A stretch of 17,561 bases of DNA, taken from NCBI GenBank assembly GCA_002390425.1, contig DGPL01000003.1, positions 1-17,561 on the forward strand, written 5' to 3'. The stretch comes from Kordiimonadaceae bacterium UBA4441. GTDB lineage: Bacteria; Pseudomonadota; Alphaproteobacteria; Sphingomonadales; Emcibacteraceae. This document shows positions 1 to 7,534 of the stretch, one piece after another (within the stretch, counting starts at the first letter, position 1; each line of letters opens with the position of its first letter). Both the position numbers and the translations under genes were made by a program. The notes under the pieces are model-generated. The model worked only from the letters and a program-made list of their open reading frames with translations, was not told the DNA's origin and did no database searches.

Positions 1-93
1 AAGCATGATGAAAATTATATGCCAAAAGAAGTCGTCGATAGCCTCAAAAAACGGGGCGTATTCCGACATGCTGAAGAAGAAGAAAGTATATGA
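1..93 (+). CDS. ccmE: Cytochrome c-type biogenesis protein CcmE, C-terminal end (partial)
   Basis: Only the last 30 codons and a TGA stop are in the window; the gene begins upstream. The reading frame opens with KHDENYMPKEV. CcmE is the periplasmic, membrane-anchored heme chaperone of cytochrome c maturation system I. In the family the His of the HxxxY motif binds heme covalently and the Tyr ligates its iron. Both are present here, as visible residues 2 (His) and 6 (Tyr). The tail after the motif is short and ends in an acidic run (EEEE), as is common for the poorly conserved end of CcmE. The stop overlaps the ccmF start (ATGA), so the two are translationally coupled. Identification rests on the motif and the adjacent ccm genes; the N-terminal anchor cannot be assessed. 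Confidence 0.93.
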   Translation, partial: KHDENYMPKEVVDSLKKRGVFRHAEEEESI

Positions 94-2042
94 TTGCTGA
101 GCTAGGTCATTTTGCCCTGATACTTGCTTGTTCATTATCGGTTATTCAAGGCGTTTTTCCACTTTATGGATCCATCAATGGTAATGGCAGAATGATGGGC
201 ATTTCATTGCCGGCTGCATATGGCCAGTTTTTATTTGTATCATTTGCGTTTGCCGCATTAATGTATTCGTTTATTGTATCCGATTTTTCAGTGGCTAACG
301 TTGCGACCAATTCCCATACTTTAAAGCCTATGCTTTATAAAGTATCAGCCACGTGGGGGAATCATGAAGGGTCAATTTTATTTTGGGCGTTAATATTGGC
401 TCTTTTTGGCGCAATGGTGGCCTTTTTTGGGCGCAATTTACCGCGCAAATTTCATGTAACAGTTTTAAGCGTGCAGGCGTTTGTTGGTCTTGGTTTTTAT
501 TTATTTTTATTACTTACTTCTAACCCGTTTGAACGCATTTTTCCATTTCCAAATGAAGGAAATGGTCTTAATCCGCTTTTACAAGACCCGGGATTGGCGT
601 TTCATCCGCCGCTTTTATATCTTGGCTACGTAGGATTGTCGGTAACTTTTTCATTTGCTGTCGCCGCCTTAATCGAAGGGCGTGTTGATGCCGCATGGGC
701 AAGATGGGTTCGCCCATGGACATTACTTGCGTGGTGTTTTTTAACTACTGGATTAACGCTCGGTTCTTGGTGGGCATATTATGAACTTGGTTGGGGTGGT
801 TGGTGGTTTTGGGATCCTGTTGAAAACGCGGCCTTTATGCCGTGGCTCGTTGCAACTGGATTACTGCATTCGGCCATTGTTGTTGAAAAACGGGATACCT
901 TAAAAGCGTGGACCATATTGCTTGCTATTATTGCCTTTTCATTTAGTTTGCTTGGTACCTTTATTGTGCGAAGTGGTGTTTTAACGTCTGTTCATGCTTT
1001 TGCAACTGATCCGGAGCGCGGGGTATTTATTCTATTATTCTTGTTTCTTGTTATTGGCGGCAGTCTATTTTTATTCGCACTTCGCGCGGATAAATTACAG
1101 CCGGGTGGCTTATTTGCACCGATTAGCCGTGAGAGTATGTTGATTATAAATAATCTACTTCTTTCAGTATCTGCGCTCGTGGTGATGTTTGGCACACTTT
1201 ATCCTTTGCTTCGTGATGCACTTACCGGTGAAAAAATTACTGTTGGACCACCATTCTTTAATATGGCGTTTGGATCATTAATGATCCCCTTAATTATTGT
1301 TATGGCCTTGGGGCCTATGGCCAATTGGAAACGAGCTGACCTCATGGGGATTTTGTCCCGTTTAAAATTTATGATGGTGGTATCCTTAGTGGCGACCCTT
1401 GCTTTTTATTATATGGCTGGGGGCGGTGCGATTATGGCTGCCGTTTGGCTTGGCCTTGGCATGTGGTTGCTGTTTTCAACGCTTTACGAATGGTCAGAAC
1501 GTATCAAATTATTTAAAGGGGGGGCATTAAAACGTATTCTCCGGCAGCCACGTGCATCAATGGGTATGACATTTGGGCATTTGGGGCTTGCGATTGCAGT
1601 TTTAGGTATGGCAGCAACATCATATTGGGATAGCGAATATCAAGGTATTATGGGGTATGGCGATAAAGCAACTATTGCTGGATACGAGGTCACTTTAAAT
1701 AGCACCGACGGTATTATCGGCCCTAATTATACGGCCGTAAGGGCCTCTTTCGATGTGAATAAGGATGGACAAAAAGTCACAACATTAGAACCAGAGGCAC
1801 GTGTATATATGACACCACCCATGCCTACTACTGAAGCCGCGATTTTAAGCACATTTTTAGGTGATTTGTTTGTTGTAATTGGCGAAGCAAATAGTGAAAA
1901 CTATGATTTATGGGCCGTAAGATTATATTTTAAACCCCTACAGGCTTGGCTTTGGACTGGTGTGGCTATTATGGTTCTAGGCGGGTTTATTTCTCTTTCT
2001 GACCGTCGTTTTAGAACCGGTACAATTAAGGGGAAAAAGTAA
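90..2042 (+). CDS. ccmF: Heme lyase subunit CcmF, cytochrome c maturation
   Basis: This is a 650-residue polytopic inner-membrane protein of usual family length. CcmF takes heme from holo-CcmE and, with CcmH and CcmI, ligates it to reduced CXXCH motifs of apocytochromes c in the periplasm. The tryptophan-rich WWD heme-handling region spans about residues 225-252 (GSWWAYYELGWGGWWFWDP). Four conserved histidines corresponding to those described in E. coli CcmF are visible: H172 (FHPPLLY), H260 (LLHS), H302 (VHAFA) and H497 (FGHLG). Many hydrophobic segments flank a periplasmic domain at about 510-620 and a final membrane helix at about 620-640. The ATG lies inside the ccmE stop (ATGA), and the stop codon directly abuts the ccmG ATG, which indicates one operon. 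No truncation or missing motif was seen. Confidence 0.97.
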   Translation: MIAELGHFALILACSLSVIQGVFPLYGSINGNGRMMGISLPAAYGQFLFVSFAFAALMYSFIVSDFSVANVATNSHTLKPMLYKVSATWGNHEGSILFWALILALFGAMVAFFGRNLPRKFHVTVLSVQAFVGLGFYLFLLLTSNPFERIFPFPNEGNGLNPLLQDPGLAFHPPLLYLGYVGLSVTFSFAVAALIEGRVDAAWARWVRPWTLLAWCFLTTGLTLGSWWAYYELGWGGWWFWDPVENAAFMPWLVATGLLHSAIVVEKRDTLKAWTILLAIIAFSFSLLGTFIVRSGVLTSVHAFATDPERGVFILLFLFLVIGGSLFLFALRADKLQPGGLFAPISRESMLIINNLLLSVSALVVMFGTLYPLLRDALTGEKITVGPPFFNMAFGSLMIPLIIVMALGPMANWKRADLMGILSRLKFMMVVSLVATLAFYYMAGGGAIMAAVWLGLGMWLLFSTLYEWSERIKLFKGGALKRILRQPRASMGMTFGHLGLAIAVLGMAATSYWDSEYQGIMGYGDKATIAGYEVTLNSTDGIIGPNYTAVRASFDVNKDGQKVTTLEPEARVYMTPPMPTTEAAILSTFLGDLFVVIGEANSENYDLWAVRLYFKPLQAWLWTGVAIMVLGGFISLSDRRFRTGTIKGKK

Positions 2043-2570
2043 ATGAAATTAAAAGCGTTTTTTCCTTTTTTAATTTTTTGCGTTATTTCAATCGCCTTAT
2101 ATGTTGGGTTAAGCTTAAATCCTGGCGAAATACCGTCTGAATTTATTGATGACCCTATCCCTGAATTCTCCCTTCCTGTTGTAGGGGGAGAGGAGGTTGG
2201 CTTAACAACCGCTGATTTAAAAAACGAAGAAGGCGTAGTTCTAGTGAATTTTTTTGCTTCCTGGTGTGCGCCCTGTTACGTGGAACATCCCTTTTTAATG
2301 GAACTTCAAAAGCGTGGTTATAAGATTTACGGCGTTGCTTATAAAGATAAGGCCCATGCGACTAATCGATTTTTGAAAGAACAAGGCAATCCTTATTTTG
2401 ATACAGCCGCTGATAATGACGGTAGAGTGGCCATTGAATGGGGCGTTTATGGCTTTCCTGAAACCTTTATCATAAAAGATGGAGTTATTCGCCATAAACA
2501 CGCTGGTCCCATTATGGAAATGCAGTTTGAAGATGAATTTATGCCAATTTTAGAAAGTATTAGCAAATGA
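2043..2570 (+). CDS. ccmG: Thiol:disulfide interchange protein CcmG (DsbE), thioredoxin-like
   Basis: This is a 175-residue periplasmic thioredoxin-fold protein held by one N-terminal membrane segment (about residues 6-24). CcmG keeps the cysteines of apocytochrome c, or of CcmH, reduced before heme ligation. The active site is WCAPC, with C75 and C78, in the context FFASWCAPCYVEHP. A later cis-Pro region (YGFPETFII, about residues 137-145) is also typical of the family. The ATG directly follows the ccmF TAA with no spacer, and the TGA overlaps the ATG of ccmH, so translation is coupled on both sides. Length matches the DsbE/CcmG family (about 175-185 residues). The gene is also called cycY or dsbE. 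Confidence 0.96.
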   Translation: MKLKAFFPFLIFCVISIALYVGLSLNPGEIPSEFIDDPIPEFSLPVVGGEEVGLTTADLKNEEGVVLVNFFASWCAPCYVEHPFLMELQKRGYKIYGVAYKDKAHATNRFLKEQGNPYFDTAADNDGRVAIEWGVYGFPETFIIKDGVIRHKHAGPIMEMQFEDEFMPILESISK

Positions 2571-3031
2571 ACAAAATAATGATTGTTATATTTTGGTTGT
2601 TGATGGGCACAAGTGCATTTGCTGTTGGTGTCGATGAAAAGCGCTTGTCTGATCCTGCAGAAGAAGCGCGAGCACAAGAAATAATGAAGCAGCTGCGTTG
2701 TCTTGTATGTCAAAACCAATCAATCGTTGATAGCGATGCGGGCCTAGCGAAAGATATCAGAATCATTGTGCGTGAACGCATTCTAGCTGGTGATACGGAT
2801 CAACAAGTACTCACCTTTATGACGGAACGTTATGGCGATTGGGTATTATTAAAACCGCCCTTTGATGGTGCAACCATCATTTTATGGCTCTCACCTTTAT
2901 TATTGCTTGGGGTTGGATTTATCATAATCATTAGAAATCAACGTAATCGTAAAATGGCAACATCAGCACCATTATCTGATGAAGAACAAAAACGCATTGC
3001 TCAATTATTAAATGAAAATGGGGATAATTGA
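2567..3031 (+). CDS. ccmH: Cytochrome c-type biogenesis protein CcmH (CycL)
   Basis: This is a 154-residue protein with a signal peptide (about residues 1-19, ending ...TSAFA). The redox motif LRCLVCQNQSI follows, with C45 and C48, and a membrane helix lies at about residues 104-122. A short charged cytoplasmic tail ends it. CcmH is a periplasm-facing thiol oxidoreductase that, with CcmG and CcmI, presents reduced apocytochrome c to the CcmF heme lyase. The three-helix region after the CXXC (SDAGLAKDIR...) is standard for the family. Unlike E. coli, where CcmH carries a fused CcmI-like part, CcmH and CcmI are separate genes here, as in most alphaproteobacteria. It overlaps ccmG by 4 bases and ccmI by 1 base. 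Confidence 0.96.
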   Translation: MNKIMIVIFWLLMGTSAFAVGVDEKRLSDPAEEARAQEIMKQLRCLVCQNQSIVDSDAGLAKDIRIIVRERILAGDTDQQVLTFMTERYGDWVLLKPPFDGATIILWLSPLLLLGVGFIIIIRNQRNRKMATSAPLSDEEQKRIAQLLNENGDN

Positions 3032-4167
3032 TGTATATTTTTGTTCTCATTATTTTCAGTATTATTGCCATTTTGTTTGTTTTGCTTCCTTATTTGAAAG
3101 CGAAAGAGCCAGAAGGGTCAATAACACCTGATATTGATGTTTATAAAGCACAGTTAGATGAGTTAAATAATGATTTAAAAAGCGGCATAATTGACGAAGA
3201 AGAAGCGTCACGAACAAAAGTTGAAATTGAACGCCGTATCCTTAAAGCTGCTGACGGACGGTCAGATGTTTCACCGCTTGAAAAACCAAATAATTTATTA
3301 TCTCTAGCGATGGTGGTGATCATCCTTTTTTCTGCCGCATTTTATGCGGTTATTGGGACCCCTGGCATGCCAGATTTCCCCATAGAAGAATTTAGAGAGC
3401 AAGAAATGCCGGAAGATAGAGCAGAGGCGCTTGCACAAACGGATGATTTAATAGCCAAAGTGAAAGCACGTCTCGCCACCAGTCCCGAGGAAGTTCAAGG
3501 GTGGGGATATCTCGCTAATCTTGAGATGAATAAAGGAAATTTCCAGCAAGCGGCCCAAGCATTATATCAAGCACATATTATTGCGCCGGATGTTTTTGAC
3601 TATCAACTCATGTATGCTGAAGGCCTGATTATGGCATCAAATGAGAGGGTTACCCCAGCCGCAATGATCATATTAAACAAAGCAAGAAAAATGGCGCCCG
3701 AACACCCCGGACCACGTTATTATTTGGCACTTGCAGATTTTCAAGCAGGCGATGTCGAGGTTGCACATTCAGAATGGAAATCCATACAAGCCAATTTGGA
3801 GAGTAATGACCCAATGATGCCGCTTTTAAATGTTTGGATTAACCGTGCAGAAGTATCACTTGGTATCGCAGAGCCTCTCCCACAAACACGGGCTCCTTCG
3901 ATTACAGCGGAACAAGCGGAAACCATTCAGAATATGAGCGCTGATGAGCAACAGGAATTAATCCGTCAAATGGTATTGCAACTTGCAATAAAACAAGAAG
4001 AAAACCCGACAAATATAGAGGGATGGATCAGGCTTTCCAGAGCATATATGGTGCTCGGTCAAAAGGACGAAGCAATAGCGGCTATACAGTCTGCTATAGA
4101 GAATGCACCCGACGGTCAAAAAGCGGCACTTGAAAAAGAACTGGAAAATTTAACTAAATTAGATTAA
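3031..4167 (+). CDS. ccmI: Cytochrome c biogenesis factor CcmI (CycH), TPR protein
   Basis: This 378-residue protein starts at the ATG at 3031, which overlaps the ccmH stop by one base (TGATG). A TTG three bases earlier is in frame but has no advantage. CcmI is the apocytochrome c chaperone of system I: two membrane helices (about residues 2-20 and 90-110) bracket a cytoplasmic loop of helical, charged sequence. A periplasmic C-terminal domain with TPR repeats follows. TPR-like stretches are visible at about residues 155-245 (for example WGYLANLEMNKGNFQQAAQAL) and about 325-365 (GWIRLSRAYMVLGQKDEAIAAI). In the family this domain binds the C-terminal helix of apocytochromes c. It is the last clear ccm gene; the next 110 bases carry no obvious strong terminator. 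Confidence 0.94.
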   Translation: MYIFVLIIFSIIAILFVLLPYLKAKEPEGSITPDIDVYKAQLDELNNDLKSGIIDEEEASRTKVEIERRILKAADGRSDVSPLEKPNNLLSLAMVVIILFSAAFYAVIGTPGMPDFPIEEFREQEMPEDRAEALAQTDDLIAKVKARLATSPEEVQGWGYLANLEMNKGNFQQAAQALYQAHIIAPDVFDYQLMYAEGLIMASNERVTPAAMIILNKARKMAPEHPGPRYYLALADFQAGDVEVAHSEWKSIQANLESNDPMMPLLNVWINRAEVSLGIAEPLPQTRAPSITAEQAETIQNMSADEQQELIRQMVLQLAIKQEENPTNIEGWIRLSRAYMVLGQKDEAIAAIQSAIENAPDGQKAALEKELENLTKLD

Positions 4168-4278
4168 AATGTGATTCTAAACCGCAGAATAGTGGTATTT
4201 CCAGAAAGGCAATAGGTCTTCTTGAATTAACTAAAAAAGTTATTATATGAGTTAAGTAGTATTTTTTGGATAAGCGTA

Positions 4279-4296
4279 ATGGAAATTAATTCATAG
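4279..4296 (+). other. Probable original start region of the small coiled-coil gene, ending in an in-frame TAG
   Basis: ATG GAA ATT AAT TCA TAG lies in the same frame as the downstream open frame that ends at 4671, with no other stop between. GGA at 4268-4270 sits 8 bases before the ATG and is a reasonable ribosome binding site, whereas GTG 4354 has none. A CAG-to-TAG change would restore a continuous 130-residue protein. This is seen directly in the sequence; the interpretation is inference. Confidence 0.55.
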
Positions 4297-4353
4297 ACAC
4301 AGACATTAGTCTCTTTAACATCACTGCTTGATGCATCGCGTCAGCAACAACAA

Positions 4354-4671
4354 GTGCGTGATGATCAGCTCGATAAGAAAATTGAAGAAGAAAAAGCACG
4401 CGATGCTCGGATTTCAACGCGCCAATCAGAGCGCCAAGAACTGATTCAGCAAAATCGGAATGCTCTGGAGAAAATTCAGGCGGATTTAAGAGAAAGAGAT
4501 TTAGAGCGACTATATCAGGAATATGAGCCGACAGAAGTAACCAGTACCAATAGCGCAGGTAATAATGAGCCAATTAATATAAATTTCCGCGAAAGCATTT
4601 ATGGAAACTCTAATGTGCCAGGACAACCAACTTTTGAAAGCCTCGGCCAAATCGTAGATTTTAAAATCTAA
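4354..4671 (+). CDS. Hypothetical small charged coiled-coil protein (start uncertain)
   Basis: I do not recognise this family. The open frame from GTG 4354 gives 105 residues. The first 55 or so are very rich in Asp, Glu, Lys, Arg and Gln without hydrophobic stretches, likely a long amphipathic helix or coiled coil. The rest is Asn/Ser-rich and probably disordered, ending in SLGQIVDFKI. There is no signal peptide or membrane segment. The GTG has no Shine-Dalgarno sequence ahead of it. The frame continues upstream without a stop to a TAG at 4294. Just beyond that lies an ATG (4279) with a ribosome-binding-like GGA 8 bases upstream, so the natural N-terminus is probably MEINS-X-TQTLVSLTSLLDASRQQQ. 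The stop overlaps the stop of convergent yciB within the bases CTAA. This may be a real gene with a recent nonsense mutation, a restart product, or a readthrough gene. Confidence 0.6.
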   Translation: MRDDQLDKKIEEEKARDARISTRQSERQELIQQNRNALEKIQADLRERDLERLYQEYEPTEVTSTNSAGNNEPININFRESIYGNSNVPGQPTFESLGQIVDFKI

Positions 4672-5243
4672 TCTTCGTCGGCTTCTTCTATTTGATGCTT
4701 CATAATGATCGGCATTTGCGACATTGCGAATATAAAACTTAGTGGTATAAACACCCAAATTTTAGCAGAGATCCAATCGGCATTACTAAGATTACGCCAC
4801 AGAACTTCATTCAATATTGCGCTAAAAGCAAAATAAAGGCCCCAATTGCGGCTCATTTTCATCCAAGCTATTTCCTCTACTGGCGGAAAACCTGCTTCCA
4901 TCAAGGTTTTGATAAATGGCTTACCTTTGGCATATCCAGCGAGTAATGTTACGGAGAAGAAAGTATAAAGAATAGTCGGTTTGATTTTAATGAAGAGTTC
5001 GCTATCAAAATAGATTGTAAGCCCTCCGAAAACCCCAACGAGTGCCGCAGAAACCCAAAGCATTGTTGCAATTTTTTTTAAGAATATTTTAGAGCAAACC
5101 ATTGATATGGCCATCGCGACCATGAAAACTCTAGTCGCAGGTATAATACCACCCATGCCATTCTCGTCAGAATATTGACCATTGGCATAAAAGAAAACAA
5201 CAATAGGACCTAACTCAATGAGCAATTTAATCACTTGGTTCAT
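4668..5243 (-). CDS. yciB: Inner membrane-spanning protein YciB (septation protein A / IspZ family)
   Basis: This is a 191-residue integral membrane protein with about five hydrophobic helices. It begins MNQVIKLLIELGPIVVFFYAN, the characteristic LxxxxGPxxxFF opening of the YciB/IspZ family. The later conserved stretches LAGYAKGKPFIKTLMEAGFPP and ILNEVLWRN (about residues 100-168) also fit. Members are linked to cell-envelope integrity and septation; the biochemical role is not settled. The stop lies inside the CTAA shared with the convergent small gene. On the coding strand, AGGA sits 8 bases before the ATG and supports this start. Only 12 bases separate it from the end of ftsY, so it is probably the last gene of an mtaB-ftsY-yciB transcript. 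Length matches the family. Confidence 0.93.
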   Translation of the reverse strand: MNQVIKLLIELGPIVVFFYANGQYSDENGMGGIIPATRVFMVAMAISMVCSKIFLKKIATMLWVSAALVGVFGGLTIYFDSELFIKIKPTILYTFFSVTLLAGYAKGKPFIKTLMEAGFPPVEEIAWMKMSRNWGLYFAFSAILNEVLWRNLSNADWISAKIWVFIPLSFIFAMSQMPIIMKHQIEEADED

Positions 5244-5255
5244 ATATATATCCTA

Positions 5256-6194
5256 TTATATTTCTGCGCCGACGAGCATTTTTGAAAAGTCATTTGGATC
5301 AAACGCTTGAAGATCATCGATACTCTCACCGACACCAATCGCATGAATGGGCAGTTTGAATTTTTCTGCGCACGCTACTAATACACCGCCGCGCGCCGTG
5401 CCATCTAACTTTGTCATGATAAGGCCAGATACACCAGCAAGATCGATGAAAACTTCCGTTTGTAAAACGGCATTTTGCCCAGTGGTTGCATCTAATATAA
5501 GGACGGTATCATGCGGGGCATGTTCATCAAATTTTTTAATAACACGTACTATTTTTTTAAGCTCGTCCATTAAATAGCTTTTGTTTTGAAGCCGCCCTGC
5601 CGTATCGATAAGCAAAATATCCGTGTTCGACGTTTTTGCACTTTCAAGGGCATCATAAGCAAGCCCCGCTGCATCACAGCCTTCTTTGCCGCTAACAACT
5701 GGAACATCATTGCGTTCGCCCCAAACCTTAAGCTGTTCAACGGCAGCGGCACGGAAAGTGTCGCAGGCAGCCAGCATGACAGATTTTCCCTGAGCTTTAA
5801 ATTGTTTAGCCAATTTTCCTATGGTGGTGGTCTTTCCAGCACCATTGACGCCAACCATCAAAATGACGTGTGGGTTATTTTCCATATTGATTTCAAGGGG
5901 TCTTGCAACATCTTGCATGATGTCGCCAATTTCTTCGGCAAGCGCTTGTTGAACTTCTTCCGCAGAAATTGCCTTATCAAAGCGGTTTTTTGAAAGGCGA
6001 TCACAAACGCGCGCACTTACTGAAACACCGAGATCCGACATAATCAATAAATCTTCAAGCTCTTCAAGTGTCGAGGCATCAAGGCGTTTTTTAGTAAAAA
6101 TACCCGTTATGCCTTCAGTCAGAGCAGAGGAGCTCTTTTTTAGACCTTGTTTGAGGCGGCTAAACCAGCCCCCTTTTTTTTCTTCTTCAGACAT
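5256..6194 (-). CDS. ftsY: Signal recognition particle receptor FtsY
   Basis: This is a 312-residue SRP GTPase of the receptor type. It docks Ffh-SRP-ribosome complexes at the inner membrane and passes them to SecYEG. It has a short N-terminal amphipathic lead (WFSRLKQGLKK), then the helical N domain (about residues 35-100). The G domain has P-loop GVNGAGKT (115-122), DTFRAAA (145-151), DTAGR (197-201) and TKLDG (261-265). The long acidic A domain of E. coli FtsY is absent, which is normal for alphaproteobacteria. The ATG overlaps the mtaB stop by 8 bases (ATGTCTGA), suggesting translational coupling. The insertion-box residues typical of FtsY rather than Ffh, and the lack of an M domain, separate it from ffh in this same window. 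Confidence 0.97.
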   Translation of the reverse strand: MSEEEKKGGWFSRLKQGLKKSSSALTEGITGIFTKKRLDASTLEELEDLLIMSDLGVSVSARVCDRLSKNRFDKAISAEEVQQALAEEIGDIMQDVARPLEINMENNPHVILMVGVNGAGKTTTIGKLAKQFKAQGKSVMLAACDTFRAAAVEQLKVWGERNDVPVVSGKEGCDAAGLAYDALESAKTSNTDILLIDTAGRLQNKSYLMDELKKIVRVIKKFDEHAPHDTVLILDATTGQNAVLQTEVFIDLAGVSGLIMTKLDGTARGGVLVACAEKFKLPIHAIGVGESIDDLQAFDPNDFSKMLVGAEI

Positions 6195-7482
6195 TTATAA
6201 TTTCCGTGAGTAATATACCGTCTTGATACCCTGTGACGCGTGTCTTTGCAATATATCCGCTTGTTAAATTATCTAAATAATTGCCCAATATTTTTGCTGG
6301 GGCAAAATGTTCTGTATGACCTAGCATGGCATTTTCCTCTTTCATTGCCTTTTCAACTAGAATTTCAACTTCATTGCCAATTTGTGATGAAAGAAATGCA
6401 TCAAGTTTTTCATTACCTAAAGCGCGCAATCTCGCAGCACGCTCTTTACGAATATTTCTATCCATTTGCGGCATTCGTGCGGCCGGCGTGCCCTCACGTT
6501 CTGAATAGGGGAAAACATGGAGGTACGTTAAGTCACAATCTTCTACCATCTTCATCGAATTTTCGAACATTGCTTCTGTTTCTGTTGGAAACCCTGTAAT
6601 AATATCCGCGCCAAAAACCACATCCGGGCGCGCTGACTTTACAGAATTACAAAATTCAATGGCGTCTTCACGACTATGACGGCGCTTCATTCGCTTCAGG
6701 ATCATGTTATCTCCTGATTGTAATGATAAATGTAAATGCGGCATCATTCTCATATCTGACGTAACCATGTCAAAAAGGGCTTCATCTGTTTCAATGCTAT
6801 CGATGGAACTGAGACGTAATCTTTTTAGATCCGGTACATTATTAAGTATTTTTTGGCATAATGTCCCGAGACTAGGACTTCCGGGTAAATCAGGTCCATA
6901 GGACGTAATATCTACGCCGGTTATGATGACTTCTTGGTACCCATTATCAACTAGTTTTTGGATTTGTGTCACGACTTCACCGGCAGGAACAGATCGGCTA
7001 TTGCCGCGTCCATAAGGGATAATACAAAATGTGCATCGGTGGTCGCAGCCGTTTTGAACCTGTACAAAAGCGCGCGTTCGTTCTTCATATCCATCAATGA
7101 GGTGTGGTGCCGTTTCTTTCACGGACATAATATCGTTAACGGCCACTTTTTCATCATTTGAAATGCCGAAATCTTGATAACTTTCTAGGGATAACTTTTC
7201 TTGGTTTCCTAAAATTTTACCGACTTCAGGCATTTCGGCGAACTGTGCGGGGTCAATTTGTGCGGCGCAACCAGTAACAATGATATTGGATTCCGGGTTT
7301 TTTCGCTTCATGCGTCTGATGGATTGTTTTGCTTGCCGAGTTGCTTCGGCGGTGACCGCACAGGTATTAAAAATCACAGCATTATTAAGGCCGGCATCAG
7401 TTGCGTGACCTTTAATAATTTCGGATTCGTACGTATTTAAACGGCAACCGAACGTTACGACTTGTGGTTTTTTATTGCTCAT
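6187..7482 (-). CDS. mtaB: tRNA t6A37 methylthiotransferase MtaB
   Basis: This is a 431-residue radical-SAM methylthiotransferase. MtaB converts N6-threonylcarbamoyladenosine at position 37 of ANN-decoding tRNAs to its 2-methylthio form. The N-terminal UPF0004 domain has three cysteines for the auxiliary iron-sulfur cluster: C13 (FGCRLN), C41 (NTCAV) and C72 (TGCAAQ). The radical-SAM cluster is CDHRCTFC, with C146, C150 and C153, and a C-terminal TRAM-like region begins at about residue 370. The NGCDHRCTFCIIPYGRG context favours MtaB over MiaB or RimO. The ATG at 7480-7482 has no strong ribosome binding site, but the family N-terminus starts just before the VTFGCRLN motif, which fits. It is followed directly by ftsY, a pairing that is common in alphaproteobacteria. 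Confidence 0.94.
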   Translation of the reverse strand: MSNKKPQVVTFGCRLNTYESEIIKGHATDAGLNNAVIFNTCAVTAEATRQAKQSIRRMKRKNPESNIIVTGCAAQIDPAQFAEMPEVGKILGNQEKLSLESYQDFGISNDEKVAVNDIMSVKETAPHLIDGYEERTRAFVQVQNGCDHRCTFCIIPYGRGNSRSVPAGEVVTQIQKLVDNGYQEVIITGVDITSYGPDLPGSPSLGTLCQKILNNVPDLKRLRLSSIDSIETDEALFDMVTSDMRMMPHLHLSLQSGDNMILKRMKRRHSREDAIEFCNSVKSARPDVVFGADIITGFPTETEAMFENSMKMVEDCDLTYLHVFPYSEREGTPAARMPQMDRNIRKERAARLRALGNEKLDAFLSSQIGNEVEILVEKAMKEENAMLGHTEHFAPAKILGNYLDNLTSGYIAKTRVTGYQDGILLTEIINV

Positions 7483-7493
7483 AATGCACTATA

Positions 7494-7517
7494 TGGACTG
7501 ATTCTGGAAAAAGTCCA
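7494..7517. repeat. Short inverted repeat between the transporter gene and mtaB
   Basis: TGGACT (7494-7499) and AGTCCA (7512-7517) form a perfect 6-bp stem with a 12-base loop in the 52-base gap. There is no T-tract following on the minus strand, so it is not a convincing terminator. It could be a leader hairpin for mtaB or chance. Confidence 0.3.
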
Positions 7518-7534
7518 ACATTTATCCCGGATAC

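Noticed and set aside
4181..4200. Terminator after ccmI (ACCGC/GTGGT hairpin)
   Set aside because: Only a 5-bp stem with one G-U pair and three Ts; too weak to call.
5586..5993. 135-codon open frame on the + strand
   Set aside because: Entirely antisense to ftsY, whose GTPase motifs are intact; no ribosome binding site or recognisable domain.
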